Positions 26,574 through 34,797 of a DNA stretch of 64,000 bases are shown one piece after another. The stretch is taken from the NCBI RefSeq assembly GCF_003008535.1, contig NZ_CP027666.1, positions 62,001-126,000 on the forward strand. Reading direction: 5' to 3'. The stretch's first letter is position 1, and each line of letters begins with the position of its first letter. The stretch is from Ottowia oryzae. GTDB lineage: Bacteria; Pseudomonadota; Gammaproteobacteria; Burkholderiales; Burkholderiaceae_C. The translations under genes were made by a program, and so were the position numbers. The notes beneath the pieces were generated by a model. It was not told the DNA's origin. It worked only from the letters and a program-made list of their open reading frames with translations, and did not search any database.

Positions 26574-27602
26574 ATGTACACCCAGTCTTTTTCCGTTCCG
26601 GACGACGAAGGCGGCAAGGCGCCGCCGCTCAAGCCCGTGGCGCGCCCGCTGAACGCGACCGAAGCCGCGCTGCAAGCCGCTTTTGACGAGCGCATCGACG
26701 CCGATGGCCGCATCGAGCCGCGCGACTGGATGCCCGACGCCTACCGCAAGACGCTGGTGCGCCAGATCAGCCAGCACGCGCACAGCGAAATCGTGGGCAT
26801 GCTGCCCGAGGGCAACTGGATCAGCCGCGCGCCCAGCCTGAAGCGCAAAGCCATCCTGATCGCCAAGGTGCAGGACGAAGGCGGCCACGGCCTGTACCTG
26901 TACAGCGCCGCCGAAACGCTGGGCACCAGCCGCGACGAGATGCTGCAGGCGCTGCACAGCGGCAAGGCCAAGTACAGCTCCATCTTCAACTACCCCACGC
27001 TGAACTGGGCCGACGTGGGCGTGATCGGCTGGCTGGTCGATGGCGCGGCCATCATGAACCAGATCCCCCTGTGCCGCTGCAGCTACGGCCCCTACGCCCG
27101 CGCCATGGTGCGCGTGTGCAAGGAAGAATCCTTCCACCAGCGCCAGGGCTACGAAGCCCTGCTGGTGATGATGAAAGGCAGCCAGGCGCAGCGCGACATG
27201 GTGCAAGACGCCGTCAACCGCACCTGGTGGAAGTGCCTGGCCATGTTCGGCCCGCCCGACGCCGACAGCCCCAACAGCGTGCAAGGCATGCGCTGGGGCA
27301 TCAAGCGCATCAGCAACGACGATCTGCGCCAGAAGTTTGTCGACGCCACCGTGCCGCAGGCCGAAGTGCTGGGCGTGACCTTGCCCGACCCTGATTTGAA
27401 ATGGAACGCCGAGCGCGGCCACTACGACTACGGCGCCATCGACTGGGACGAGTTCTGGCAAACCGTGAACGGCAAAGGCCCCATGAACCGCGAACGCCTG
27501 GCCACCCGCGTCAAGGCCTACGACGAAGGCGCCTGGGTGCGCAACGCCGCCGTGGCGCACGCCGACAAGCAGGCGCAGCGCGCGCTGAAGGCCGCCGCCT
27601 GA
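26574..27602 (+). CDS. paaA: 1,2-phenylacetyl-CoA epoxidase subunit PaaA
   Basis: Catalytic di-iron subunit of the multicomponent oxygenase that epoxidises the ring of phenylacetyl-CoA. 342 residues from ATG 26574, with AGGAG eight bases upstream; an earlier ATG adds unrelated residues. Ferritin-like fold with metal ligands in IAKVQDEGGHGLYLY and CKEESFHQRQGYEAL. First gene of paaABCDE. Confidence 0.97.
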   Translation: MYTQSFSVPDDEGGKAPPLKPVARPLNATEAALQAAFDERIDADGRIEPRDWMPDAYRKTLVRQISQHAHSEIVGMLPEGNWISRAPSLKRKAILIAKVQDEGGHGLYLYSAAETLGTSRDEMLQALHSGKAKYSSIFNYPTLNWADVGVIGWLVDGAAIMNQIPLCRCSYGPYARAMVRVCKEESFHQRQGYEALLVMMKGSQAQRDMVQDAVNRTWWKCLAMFGPPDADSPNSVQGMRWGIKRISNDDLRQKFVDATVPQAEVLGVTLPDPDLKWNAERGHYDYGAIDWDEFWQTVNGKGPMNRERLATRVKAYDEGAWVRNAAVAHADKQAQRALKAAA

Positions 27603-27607
27603 TAGAC

Positions 27608-27666
27608 ATCAAAAATCATAGCTGCCGGCGCTTGCCAGACGAGCGCCGGCAGCCAATTTGATTCCC
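27608..27666. repeat. Family A dispersed repeat between paaA and paaB, well preserved
   Basis: CATAGCTGCCGGCGCTT and GAGCGCCGGCAGCCAATTTG form an inverted repeat that could fold in the paa mRNA. Near-identical to 20103-20157. Confidence 0.8.
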
Positions 27667-27718
27667 AAATCAACCGCCTGGGCGCATCACCGCCGCGGCA
27701 CCATAAGAGAGAGACACG

Positions 27719-28105
27719 ATGAGCACACAGAACATCGATCAAGCTGGAAAGCCCTCCCCTGGTGAGGGGAGGGTTGGGGAGGGGCCTGGCGTCCAAGCTG
27801 GCCAAGCGCCAGGCGCGAAGGCACTTCGCGACTGGCCCCTCTGGGAAGTCTTCGTGCGCAGCAAGCAAGGGCTTGAGCACAAGCACTGCGGCAGCCTGCA
27901 CGCCAGCGACAGCCAGCACGCGCTGCAAATGGCGCGCGACGTGTACACCCGCCGCCAAGAGGGCGTGAGCATCTGGGTGGTGCCCTCGCACCTGATCGCC
28001 GCCAGCGACCCGAGCGACAAGGACCAGCTGTTCGAGCCCGCCAGCGACAAGGTCTACCGCCACCCCACCTTCTACGACATCCCCGACGAAGTGGGGCACA
28101 TGTGA
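27719..28105 (+). CDS. paaB: 1,2-phenylacetyl-CoA epoxidase subunit PaaB with repeat-derived N-terminus
   Basis: Small non-catalytic subunit. 128 residues against the usual ~95. The conserved part is DWPLWEVFVRSKQGLEHKHC to SDKVYRHPTFYDIPDEVGHM. Before it, residues ~10-36 (GKPSPGEGRVGEGPGVQAGQ...) are translated from a GC-rich hairpin-forming repeat (CCTCCCCTGGTGAGGGGAGG). RBS GAGAGAG lies upstream of the ATG. A start closer to the core is possible but no better codon is evident. The stop TGA overlaps paaC by one base. Confidence 0.93.
   Translation: MSTQNIDQAGKPSPGEGRVGEGPGVQAGQAPGAKALRDWPLWEVFVRSKQGLEHKHCGSLHASDSQHALQMARDVYTRRQEGVSIWVVPSHLIAASDPSDKDQLFEPASDKVYRHPTFYDIPDEVGHM
27748..27790. 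repeat. Hairpin repeat inside the paaB N-terminus
   Basis: CCCTCCCCTGGTGAGGGGAGG is an inverted repeat with a short loop, followed by GTTGGGGAGGGGCC. This type of C/G-rich element is usually intergenic; here it lies within codons 10-24. Confidence 0.75.
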
Positions 28106-28992
28106 TGGAAGCCACCGCTCTGCACCACGCCACTCCTGAGCCAGCGCCAGCCCTGGCGCCCGCCAAAGCCTTGGCCCCGGTTGACTACCTGCTGCACCTG
28201 GCCGACAACGCCGTGGTGCTGGGCCAGCGCAACGCCGAGTGGAACGGCCACGCGCCCATCCTCGAAGAAGACATCGCCATGGCCAACAACAGCCTGGACC
28301 TGATTGGCCAGGCGCGCCTGCTGTACCAGTACGCGGCCGACCGCCTGAACGCCGACGTGCGCGGCCAGCGCGGCGCCGCGTGGCCCGCCGGCCCGGTAAC
28401 GGAAGACACGCTGGCCTACTTCCGCGACGTGCCCGACTTTCGCAACTACGCCCTGCTGGAGCTGCCCCACCGCCTGGCGCTGGTGCCCGCCGCCGGCGGC
28501 GAGCGCGACTGGGGCGTGACCATCGTGCGCAACTTCCTCTACAGCGCGCTGATGGTGCTGGTGTGGGACAAGCTGCAGCAATCCGCCGACGCGCACCTGG
28601 CCGCCATCGCCGCCAAAAGCATCAAGGAAGTGCGCTACCACCTGCGCCACGCGCGCGACTGGCTGGTGCGCCTGGGCGACGGCACGGCCGAATCGCACGC
28701 GCGCGTGCAAGCTGCGCTGGACTACCTGCTGCCCTTCACCGACGAATTCTGGGCACCCAGCGCACTGGAATCGGCCGTGGCCGGCAACGCCACCGGCGTG
28801 CCCGCAGCCAGCCTGCGCGCCGAATGGCAAGCGCTGGTGGACGACGCCATCGCCGAAGCCACGCTGAAGCGCCCGCCCGCGTGGAACGGCTACGTCACCC
28901 AAGGCAAGACCGGCGTGCACACCGAGCACCTGGGCTACCTGCTGGCCGAAATGCAAAGCCTGGCGCGCGCCCACCCCGGCGCCGTGTGGTGA
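28105..28992 (+). CDS. paaC: 1,2-phenylacetyl-CoA epoxidase subunit PaaC
   Basis: Structural partner of PaaA with a ferritin-like fold that has lost its metal site. 295 residues from ATG 28105, which overlaps the paaB stop (TGATG); a GTG one codon earlier is possible. Recognised by DYLLHLADNAVVLGQRNAEW and EVRYHLRHARDWLVRLGDGT. An Ala/Pro-rich leader of ~20 residues precedes the core. Confidence 0.95.
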   Translation: MEATALHHATPEPAPALAPAKALAPVDYLLHLADNAVVLGQRNAEWNGHAPILEEDIAMANNSLDLIGQARLLYQYAADRLNADVRGQRGAAWPAGPVTEDTLAYFRDVPDFRNYALLELPHRLALVPAAGGERDWGVTIVRNFLYSALMVLVWDKLQQSADAHLAAIAAKSIKEVRYHLRHARDWLVRLGDGTAESHARVQAALDYLLPFTDEFWAPSALESAVAGNATGVPAASLRAEWQALVDDAIAEATLKRPPAWNGYVTQGKTGVHTEHLGYLLAEMQSLARAHPGAVW

Positions 28993-29030
28993 CGCGGGCA
29001 GCGGCTTGAACGCCCCCATCGCCCGGCACA

Positions 29031-29085
29031 AGTTATGAGCCAAATCGCCCCCCATCGCACGCTGGACGTGCGCCAGCAGCTATCA
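29031..29085. repeat. Possible family A repeat spanning the paaD start
   Basis: AGTTATGAGCCAAATCG and CGCCAGCAGCTATCAGAAAG resemble the two arms of copies at 39009 and 16531. If so, the paaD start codon lies in the repeat. Confidence 0.45.
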
Positions 29086-29646
29086 GAAAGCGAGCAAACC
29101 AAGCTTTGGGTGCTGCTGGACGAGCTGACCGACCCCGAGATTCCGGTGGTCACCCTGCGCGAAATGGGCATCTTGCGCGCGCTGCGCCGGGGCGCCGACG
29201 GGCGGGTGGAAGTGGTCATCACGCCCACCTACAGCGGCTGCCCGGCGATGGAGCAAATCCATGACGACATCGCCGCCGCCCTGGCGCGCGAAGGCGTGGC
29301 CGCCCGCGTGGTGACGCAACTGGCCCCCGCCTGGACCACCGACTGGATGACCGCAGAGGCGCGCGAAAAACTGCGCGCCTATGGCATCGCCCCGCCCCAC
29401 AGCGCAGCGGCGGCGGCCTTGGCGGCCGAGGGGCAATCGGTGGTGCGGTTTGCTTCAAATATGAGAGCTGGCCGCGCAGGTGGCGCCAGCGCTGGCGGCG
29501 GTTTTGGCACTGAACCGCCAGTGGCCTGCCCGCAATGCGGATCGACCAAAACCACCGAAACATCGCACTTTGGCTCTACCGCGTGCAAGGCGCTTTACCG
29601 CTGCCTGGATTGCATGGAGCCGTTTGACCATTTCAAAAGGATATGA
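29035..29646 (+). CDS. paaD: Phenylacetate-CoA oxygenase assembly protein PaaD
   Basis: 203 residues. MIP18/SufT-type (DUF59) domain at the N-terminus (LWVLLDELTDPEIPVVTLRE, TPTYSGCPAME), needed for maturation of the epoxidase or its reductase cluster. The C-terminal zinc-ribbon-like part has CPQCGS and CLDCMEPFDHFK. A Gly/Ala-rich insert between them (RAGRAGGASAGGGFG) coincides with another repeat-like sequence (29452-29502). Confidence 0.94.
   Translation: MSQIAPHRTLDVRQQLSESEQTKLWVLLDELTDPEIPVVTLREMGILRALRRGADGRVEVVITPTYSGCPAMEQIHDDIAAALAREGVAARVVTQLAPAWTTDWMTAEAREKLRAYGIAPPHSAAAAALAAEGQSVVRFASNMRAGRAGGASAGGGFGTEPPVACPQCGSTKTTETSHFGSTACKALYRCLDCMEPFDHFKRI
29452..29502. repeat. Possible family A repeat within paaD
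   Basis: AATATGAGAGCTGGCCGCGC and CGCCAGCGCTGGCGGC encode the Gly/Ala linker of PaaD. Confidence 0.4.
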
Positions 29647-29740
29647 GGCGCTCCCCCTGAGGCGCCTGCGGCGCCTTCCCCCCTCTCTCTTCGCGCTGCG
29701 CGCTTCGGGAGGGGGGACAACGCGTGTGGCCGCCGCAGGT
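29645..29740. repeat. Family B dispersed repeat between paaD and paaE
   Basis: CTCCCCCTGAGGCGCC, CTTCCCCCCTCTC, CTTCGGGAGGGGGGACAAC and CCGCCGCAGGTGCGGCC, the reverse orientation of 39119-39198. It fills most of a 257-bp gap inside the operon. Confidence 0.7.
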
Positions 29741-29903
29741 GCGGCCACCGCGTTCGCTGGGCTGGCAGCGCTGCCTGCTGCGCTGGGTGCCTCAGTCGAC
29801 CGTCGTCGGTTCAGCCTGCCTGTTGCGGGCATTGGCTTGCCGCGTTGAACGCTTCATTTCGTCCGAACACAACTCAAACCCGAATCCCCGAGGAAACGCC
29901 CCC

Positions 29904-31010
29904 ATGTCCGCCGTGCCCCGTTTTCACGACCTGACGGTCGCCCGCGTCAACCCTGAGGCCGCTGGCGCCGTGGCGATCACCTTTGCCGTGCCGGCTGAGC
30001 TGCAAGAGCGCTTTGCGTTTGAGCCCGGCCAGTTCCTGACCCTGCGCAGCACCATCGACGGGCAAGACGTGCGGCGCAACTACAGCATCTGCTCCACCCG
30101 CAGCCGCTACGGCAGCCATGGCGAGCTGGAAGTGGGCATCCGCCCCATGGATGGCGGCGTGTTTTCCAACTGGGCGGCCACGCAGCTCAAGGCGGGCGAC
30201 ACCCTGGCCGTGATGCCGCCAGACGGGCGCTTCACCATCCGCAAGCCGCGCGCGCTGCACCGCGTGGGCTTTGCCGCCGGATCGGGCATCACACCCATCC
30301 TGAGCATCATCGCCAGCACCATGGAGGAAAGCGACAGCGCCAAATTCACCCTGGTGTACGGCAACCGCCGCATGAGCAGCGTGATGTTCAACGAAGCGCT
30401 GCAAGACCTGAAGGACAAGTACAAAAACCGCCTGACGCTGATCCACGTGCTGTCGCGCCAGGCGCAGGAAGTACCCCTGCTGGAAGGCCGCATCGACGTC
30501 GCCAAGGTGCAGCAGCTGATCGCCACCCTGCTGCCCGCCAAAAGCATGGACGAAGTGTTTGTGTGCGGCCCCGAGGCCATGATCGACGCCGTGCAAGGTG
30601 CCCTGACCAGCGCCGGCGTGCCCGCCGACCGCATCTACAGCGAGCGATTCACCTCACCCACACTGGAAAACCTGACGCCCGATGCCCGCCGTGCCGCCGT
30701 GGTGCAGCCCGACCCCGAAGCCCCCGCCGGCCAGGTGCAACTGACGGTGCTGATCGACGGCAAATCGCACGAGCTGGCCATGCGCACCGACCAGCACGTG
30801 CTGGACGTGGCCCTGTCCGCCGGGCTGAATCTGCCCTATTCCTGTAAAGCCGGCGTGTGCTGCACCTGCCGCGCCAAAGTGCTGGACGGCGCCGTGGTGA
30901 TGGACAAGAACTTCACCCTGGAGGGTGACGAAATGGCCCAGGGCTTCGTGCTGAGCTGCCAGGCCCGGCCCACCAGCGACCGGCTGGTGGTGAGTTATGA
31001 CGAGAGGTGA
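29904..31010 (+). CDS. paaE: 1,2-phenylacetyl-CoA epoxidase reductase PaaE
   Basis: NADPH-dependent electron donor to PaaAC. 368 residues from ATG 29904, RBS GAGGAA upstream. FAD-binding domain RRNYSICSTRSRYG, NAD(P) domain GFAAGSGITPILSI and VFVCGPEAMID, and a C-terminal plant-type ferredoxin domain with the 2Fe-2S cysteines in LPYSCKAGVCCTCRAKV and LSCQARP. Last gene of the operon; an IS element starts 18 bp downstream. Confidence 0.97.
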   Translation: MSAVPRFHDLTVARVNPEAAGAVAITFAVPAELQERFAFEPGQFLTLRSTIDGQDVRRNYSICSTRSRYGSHGELEVGIRPMDGGVFSNWAATQLKAGDTLAVMPPDGRFTIRKPRALHRVGFAAGSGITPILSIIASTMEESDSAKFTLVYGNRRMSSVMFNEALQDLKDKYKNRLTLIHVLSRQAQEVPLLEGRIDVAKVQQLIATLLPAKSMDEVFVCGPEAMIDAVQGALTSAGVPADRIYSERFTSPTLENLTPDARRAAVVQPDPEAPAGQVQLTVLIDGKSHELAMRTDQHVLDVALSAGLNLPYSCKAGVCCTCRAKVLDGAVVMDKNFTLEGDEMAQGFVLSCQARPTSDRLVVSYDER

Positions 31011-31062
31011 TGGGGGTTGGAGGAGGGGTGAACCGCCCCGACTTTCGAGGAGGCCGCTTGGT

Positions 31063-31977
31063 TTAAGTTGACACCTCTGCCGAGGTGTCGCTGACGGCTA
31101 GTTGCCTCCAGTAGTTTGCCTCAGCTTCTGCCGGAGGGATGCCCCCAATCGGCGTGAGCAATCGGACATGGTTGAACCAGTGCACCCATTGCAAGGTGGC
31201 CAGTTCCACGGATTCCCTGGTCTTCCAAGGTCCCCGGCGGTGAATCAACTCGGCCTTGTACAGACCGTTGATGGTCTCGGCCAGCGCGTTGTCATAGCTG
31301 TCTCCCCTGCTGCCCACTGAGGGCTGTATGCCCGCCTGGTCCAACCGTTCGGTGTAGCGGATGCTGACGTATTGACTGCCCCTGTCGGAATGGTGCGTCA
31401 AGGCATGGGCTGCTGGCTGGCGGTCATACAGCGCCTGCTCCAGCGCATCCAGCACGAAGTCCGTTTGCATGCTGCGGCTGACTCGCCAGCCCACGATGCG
31501 CCGGGCATACACGTCCACAACAAAGGCCACATACAGCCAGCCCTGCCAGGTGGAGACATAGGTGAAGTCCGACACCCATAGCTCGTTGGGACGGCTGGCC
31601 TTGAAGTGCCGGTTGACGTGGTCCAGCGGGCACGGGGCCGAGGTATCCGGCGTGGTGGTGCGCACCGCCCTGCCACGGCGTGCCCCTTGCAAGCCCATGG
31701 CACGCATCAGACGCTCGACCGTGCAGCGCGCCACCACGATGCCCTCGCGGTTCATCTGCAGCCAGACCTTGTCGGCCCCGTAGACCTGCCAGTTGGCGTG
31801 CCACACGCGCTGGATGTCGGCCTTCAAGCCCTCGTCACGCTGGGCGCGTTGACTGCGCAGTTGCGGGTTGCGTTGTCGGGCTGCGTGGCGCCAGTAACAC
31901 GACGGGGCCATCTGCAGCACCCGGCAGATGGGCTCGACCCCGTAGTCATCACGGTGGCGGTCGATGTAGGCCTTCAC
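31063..31977 (-). CDS. IS3-family transposase OrfB (DDE catalytic subunit)
   Basis: 304 residues, GTG start at 31977 overlapping the orfA stop (GTGA), so it may be made by coupled initiation or by fusion through frameshifting. HTH_21-type N-terminus (DDYGVEPICRVLQ), then the rve integrase core with Asp in WVSDFTYVSTW, Asp in HHSDRGSQYVS and Glu in NALAETINGLYKAELI. The reading frame is intact, so the element could be active. Confidence 0.95.
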   Translation of the reverse strand: MKAYIDRHRDDYGVEPICRVLQMAPSCYWRHAARQRNPQLRSQRAQRDEGLKADIQRVWHANWQVYGADKVWLQMNREGIVVARCTVERLMRAMGLQGARRGRAVRTTTPDTSAPCPLDHVNRHFKASRPNELWVSDFTYVSTWQGWLYVAFVVDVYARRIVGWRVSRSMQTDFVLDALEQALYDRQPAAHALTHHSDRGSQYVSIRYTERLDQAGIQPSVGSRGDSYDNALAETINGLYKAELIHRRGPWKTRESVELATLQWVHWFNHVRLLTPIGGIPPAEAEANYWRQLAVSDTSAEVST

Positions 31978-32297
31978 GACTTCAATCGGCGGTCGAGCTC
32001 CGCCTGCGCGAAAAACGCGCTGGCCGTCTTCAGGATGTCGTTGGCCCGGCGCAATTCCTTGACCTCACGCTCCAGCTCCTTGATGCGCAGGGCGTCTGCA
32101 GTGGTGGTGCCGGGGCGCTGGCCGCTGTCGACATCGGCCTTCTTGACCCAGTCGTTCAAGGTCTGCGGCGCGCAGCCAATCTTGGGAGCAATCGATTCAA
32201 TGGCTGCCCACAGCGACGGGTAGTCGGCTCGGTGCTCCTGCACCATGCGCACGGCGCGCTCGCGCACTTCCGGGGAGAACTTCGGTGACTTGTTCAT
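31974..32297 (-). CDS. IS3-family transposase OrfA (DNA-binding subunit)
   Basis: 107 residues, MNKSPKFSPEVRERAVRMV, with an N-terminal helix-turn-helix for terminal-repeat recognition (IGCAPQTLNDWVKKADVD) and a C-terminal leucine-zipper-like coil (IKELEREVKELRRANDIL). Confidence 0.95.
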   Translation of the reverse strand: MNKSPKFSPEVRERAVRMVQEHRADYPSLWAAIESIAPKIGCAPQTLNDWVKKADVDSGQRPGTTTADALRIKELEREVKELRRANDILKTASAFFAQAELDRRLKS

Positions 32298-32348
32298 GGC
32301 TCCATCTTCTCAAGTGTTGGAGCCTCCTCAAAATACGGGGCGGTTCAG

Positions 32349-32786
32349 ATGGCTATCACCGACGATCTGGAGCAGCTCTACGAGGCGGAAGAGTTCCTGG
32401 TGGAAGGGCATTGGGATGACGAACGCCGACTCAACATGGTGCCGGGCGGAAAGAGCGGCCTGCGCTACCTGCGCGAAAACGGATTGCTTTCGAAAGGCGT
32501 CGTTCCTCTGCCCGATGACCGCGACAAGATTCTGCACAAGTGGCTGAATGACCATCCCCGCTTGGGATTACCGGCGCCATGGGTCGCCGAAAAGTGGAAG
32601 GACAACGACTGGGCGATAGCGCAGATTTGCGGGCGGGATGGGCGCTTATCCGCGATCCAAGTCAAGGCAATACGCGAGCTCGCCAACAACCACACGCCCG
32701 AGGAAATCTACGTGCACATCGGGGCGAAAAACGTGGACCAAGTGAAACGAGTCTTGGACGGGAAAACCTACGCACGCATAGCCTGA
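32349..32786 (+). CDS. Hypothetical protein directly behind the IS, possibly 5'-truncated
   Basis: 145 residues; the ATG lies one base after the right inverted repeat, so the original start may have been lost, and the frame stays open back into the IS end. The N-terminal half is acidic and unrecognised (LYEAEEFLVEGHWDDERRLN). The C-terminal ~45 residues (LSAIQVKAIRELANNHTPEE ... VKRVLDGKTYARI) look like the helix-turn-helix seen at the end of phage HNH-type and homing endonucleases. Base composition is lower in G+C than the surroundings, suggesting transfer. Function unknown. Confidence 0.55.
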   Translation: MAITDDLEQLYEAEEFLVEGHWDDERRLNMVPGGKSGLRYLRENGLLSKGVVPLPDDRDKILHKWLNDHPRLGLPAPWVAEKWKDNDWAIAQICGRDGRLSAIQVKAIRELANNHTPEEIYVHIGAKNVDQVKRVLDGKTYARIA

Positions 32787-33334
32787 TTTCCTAAGCGCTG
32801 TACCAAGCCACCACGGTTCGCGCCAGCTGAAGGAAAAGCGAGCCTAGGTTGGCATGGGGGCTGATGAGCGGCCGATTGGGCCCAGAGCCGCGATCAGAAT
32901 CGCCGCCCGGAAGCTGCCTTTGACTTGCTACTCACTGTTGTTGGAAATCCCGTTGTCTGCCTACGACACTATTTGCAAGGCAGTACGATGAGTACAGAGC
33001 TGTCCTTTATCAGTCCGGCGTTGCGGTTGTAGAGGCGATCTCCGGGCATCCACACCCCTGAGAAACTAGTGGTGAGCATGATGGCTAACATGTCGTTCGA
33101 CAAGGACGCCCGGCGACGGGCCTTTGCTTCGCAGCCTCGGTGCTTCCCGCCGGTTGCCTGTCAACTCCGACTGAGAGCGTCTGCTTCTATTCGCTTCTAC
33201 AGGCTGCTCCTAGCCGGTAGCGGCCGCGCAAGCTTTATTCGCGCAAATGTCTGCAATAAACACACCGGCGCTCGAAATTGCTAGGGAGCAGCGCAGTCAT
33301 TCCTAGGGCCGTCCCGCAGCCGCAACCCCAGGCC
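32787..33334. other. 548-bp gene-free accessory interval
   Basis: Between the IS-linked orphan gene and the ABC transporter. G+C is visibly lower than average and no coding frame is convincing; a 71-codon open frame at 33069 has no coding character. Contains the possible attC relic at 33083-33178. An ABC ATPase gene would be expected here but is absent. Confidence 0.6.
33083..33178. other. Possible attC-like relic of an integron cassette
   Basis: GGCTAACATGTCGTTCGACA at the left and GTCAACTCCGACTGAGAGC at the right resemble the two outer arms of chromosomal-integron attC sites, with partly complementary inner arms (ACAAGGACGCC, GGTTGCCTGT). The expected final GTTRRRY core is not matched (TGAGAGC), so at best this is a decayed site. 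Confidence 0.3.
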
Positions 33335-34135
33335 TCACCACCCCGGCCGCCCCAACCGCTTGCTCGCCCGCGACAGGCCGTAGTTCACCAGGCAGTAGAT
33401 GGCCGCCACGACCAGGTACACGGGCACAAGTGACTGGTAGTTGGCGATGAGCACCTTGGCGTTCTGCATCAGTTCGCCATAGGTCACCACGTAGCCAAAC
33501 GTGGTGTCTTTGACGACGATGACCAGCTGCGCCACCAGCGCGGGCACGATGTAGCGCAGGGCCTGCGGGAAGACGATGGTGAAGAAGACCTGCATCTCCG
33601 TCATGCCCAGGCTGCGGGCGGCGTCGGTCTGGCCGCGGGGCACGGCCAGCACGCCGGCGCGGTACACCTCGGCCACCACGGCGGCGGTGCTGAGGGCGAC
33701 GGGCAAGGTCAGCATCCAGTAGGTGCTGAGCTTGATGCCCACGCTGGGCAGCACCAGAAAGCAGACGTAGATCAGCAGCAGCGTGGGCGTGCCGCGCAAG
33801 AATTCGATGGCGGCCACGCTGGGCCAGCGGATAAGGCGCGGGCGGGCCAGGCGCCCCAGCATCAGCACCAGCCCCAACCCCAGGGCGATGGCGGCGGCCA
33901 TGGCGGCAGATGCCAGGGTGCCCAGCAGGCCCTTGCCCAGAAAGGCCCAGGTGGTGGGTAAGGCGAAGAAGGACCACAGCCGGGCATCCAGCTGGCCCGC
34001 AGAGTGAAAGCGCGCCACGATGCCCGCAGCCACAGCCAGCAGCACGACGGCGGCGGCCACGCTGGCCGCGCGCGTGGCGGCGCGTGCGCGCGGGCTGGGC
34101 GCGCCAAAGAGGATGTCTTCTAGCGGGCGGCTCAT
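33335..34135 (-). CDS. Polar amino acid ABC transporter permease (second)
   Basis: 266 residues, HisM/GltK-type permease with five to six membrane segments and the ATPase-docking EAA loop (AARSLGMTEMQVFFTIVFPQ ALRYIVP). Start overlaps the stop of the upstream permease (ATGA). It is the last gene of the cluster; the ATP-binding subunit that normally completes such operons is missing downstream. Confidence 0.92.
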   Translation of the reverse strand: MSRPLEDILFGAPSPRARAATRAASVAAAVVLLAVAAGIVARFHSAGQLDARLWSFFALPTTWAFLGKGLLGTLASAAMAAAIALGLGLVLMLGRLARPRLIRWPSVAAIEFLRGTPTLLLIYVCFLVLPSVGIKLSTYWMLTLPVALSTAAVVAEVYRAGVLAVPRGQTDAARSLGMTEMQVFFTIVFPQALRYIVPALVAQLVIVVKDTTFGYVVTYGELMQNAKVLIANYQSLVPVYLVVAAIYCLVNYGLSRASKRLGRPGW

Positions 34136-34794
34136 CGCAGTATGCGCAGCCTGCGCTCCAGCAGGCCGCCCAGCCAGCCGATGACCAGGCCGGTGGTCAC
34201 GTACAGGGCGGCGGCCACGGCAAAGGCGGCGATGCCGGCGGCAGATTCGTTGGCGATCTTGGACACCAGCGCCGTCAGCTCGCGCCCCGGAAACGGCACT
34301 TGCGACGCCAGCGAGGTGGACAGCATCAGCGCGATCAGCAGCGAGGTCACCGGCTGCACCACGGTGCGCAGCGCCTGCGGCAGGACGATGGCGGTGATGA
34401 CGGTGATGGGCCGCATGCCCAGGCTGAGGGCGGCTTCAATCTGCCCCGAATCCACGGTGTTGATACCCGAGCGCAGGTAATCGGCCGTGAAGGCCGAGCA
34501 GACCAGCGCCAGCGTCAGGACGACGGCGGTGTCGTAATCCAGCACCACGTTCAAGTCAGGCAGCGCGAAGACGATGAAGATCAGCAGCCCAACGGTGGGT
34601 ATGTTGCGAAACACCTCGACGTACGCCGTCAGCGCGCCGCGCAGGGGCGGTAGCGGCAGCAGGCGCAGCACCGCCACCACCACGCCCAGCGCAAAGCCGG
34701 GCACGAAAGACAGGGCCGTGAGCTTCCACGTCAGCAAAAGGGCCTGCCCGAAGGCAGGCCCATAGTCGGCCAGAAGCTTGTGGACCTCGCCCAT
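34132..34794 (-). CDS. Polar amino acid ABC transporter permease (first)
   Basis: 220 residues. Membrane helices from about residue 16; VEVFRNIPTVGLLIFIVFAL and the EAA loop EAALSLGMRPITVITAIVLP are typical of glutamate/aspartate importer permeases. Starts 3 bp after the binding-protein stop and overlaps the second permease by 4 bp. Confidence 0.93.
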   Translation of the reverse strand: MGEVHKLLADYGPAFGQALLLTWKLTALSFVPGFALGVVVAVLRLLPLPPLRGALTAYVEVFRNIPTVGLLIFIVFALPDLNVVLDYDTAVVLTLALVCSAFTADYLRSGINTVDSGQIEAALSLGMRPITVITAIVLPQALRTVVQPVTSLLIALMLSTSLASQVPFPGRELTALVSKIANESAAGIAAFAVAAALYVTTGLVIGWLGGLLERRLRILR

Positions 34795-34797
34795 CGA

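Larger units (their letters stand above)
31029..32347 (-). mobile_element. IS3-family insertion sequence, complete
   Basis: 1319 bp. Terminal inverted repeats of about 26 bp, TGAACCGCCCCG....GAGGAGGC, lie at 31029-31054 and 32322-32347 with a few central mismatches. Ends are TG...CA as in IS3. Two genes (orfA, orfB) fill it with an intact DDE core. No 3-4 bp target duplication is visible: the outer bases are GGG on the left and GAT on the right. This suggests a rearrangement or deletion next to one end. Confidence 0.93.

Noticed and set aside
33069..33284. 71-codon open frame in the accessory gap
   Set aside because: Overlaps the attC-like sequence, has Arg/Ala/Ser composition without domain features and no ribosome site.
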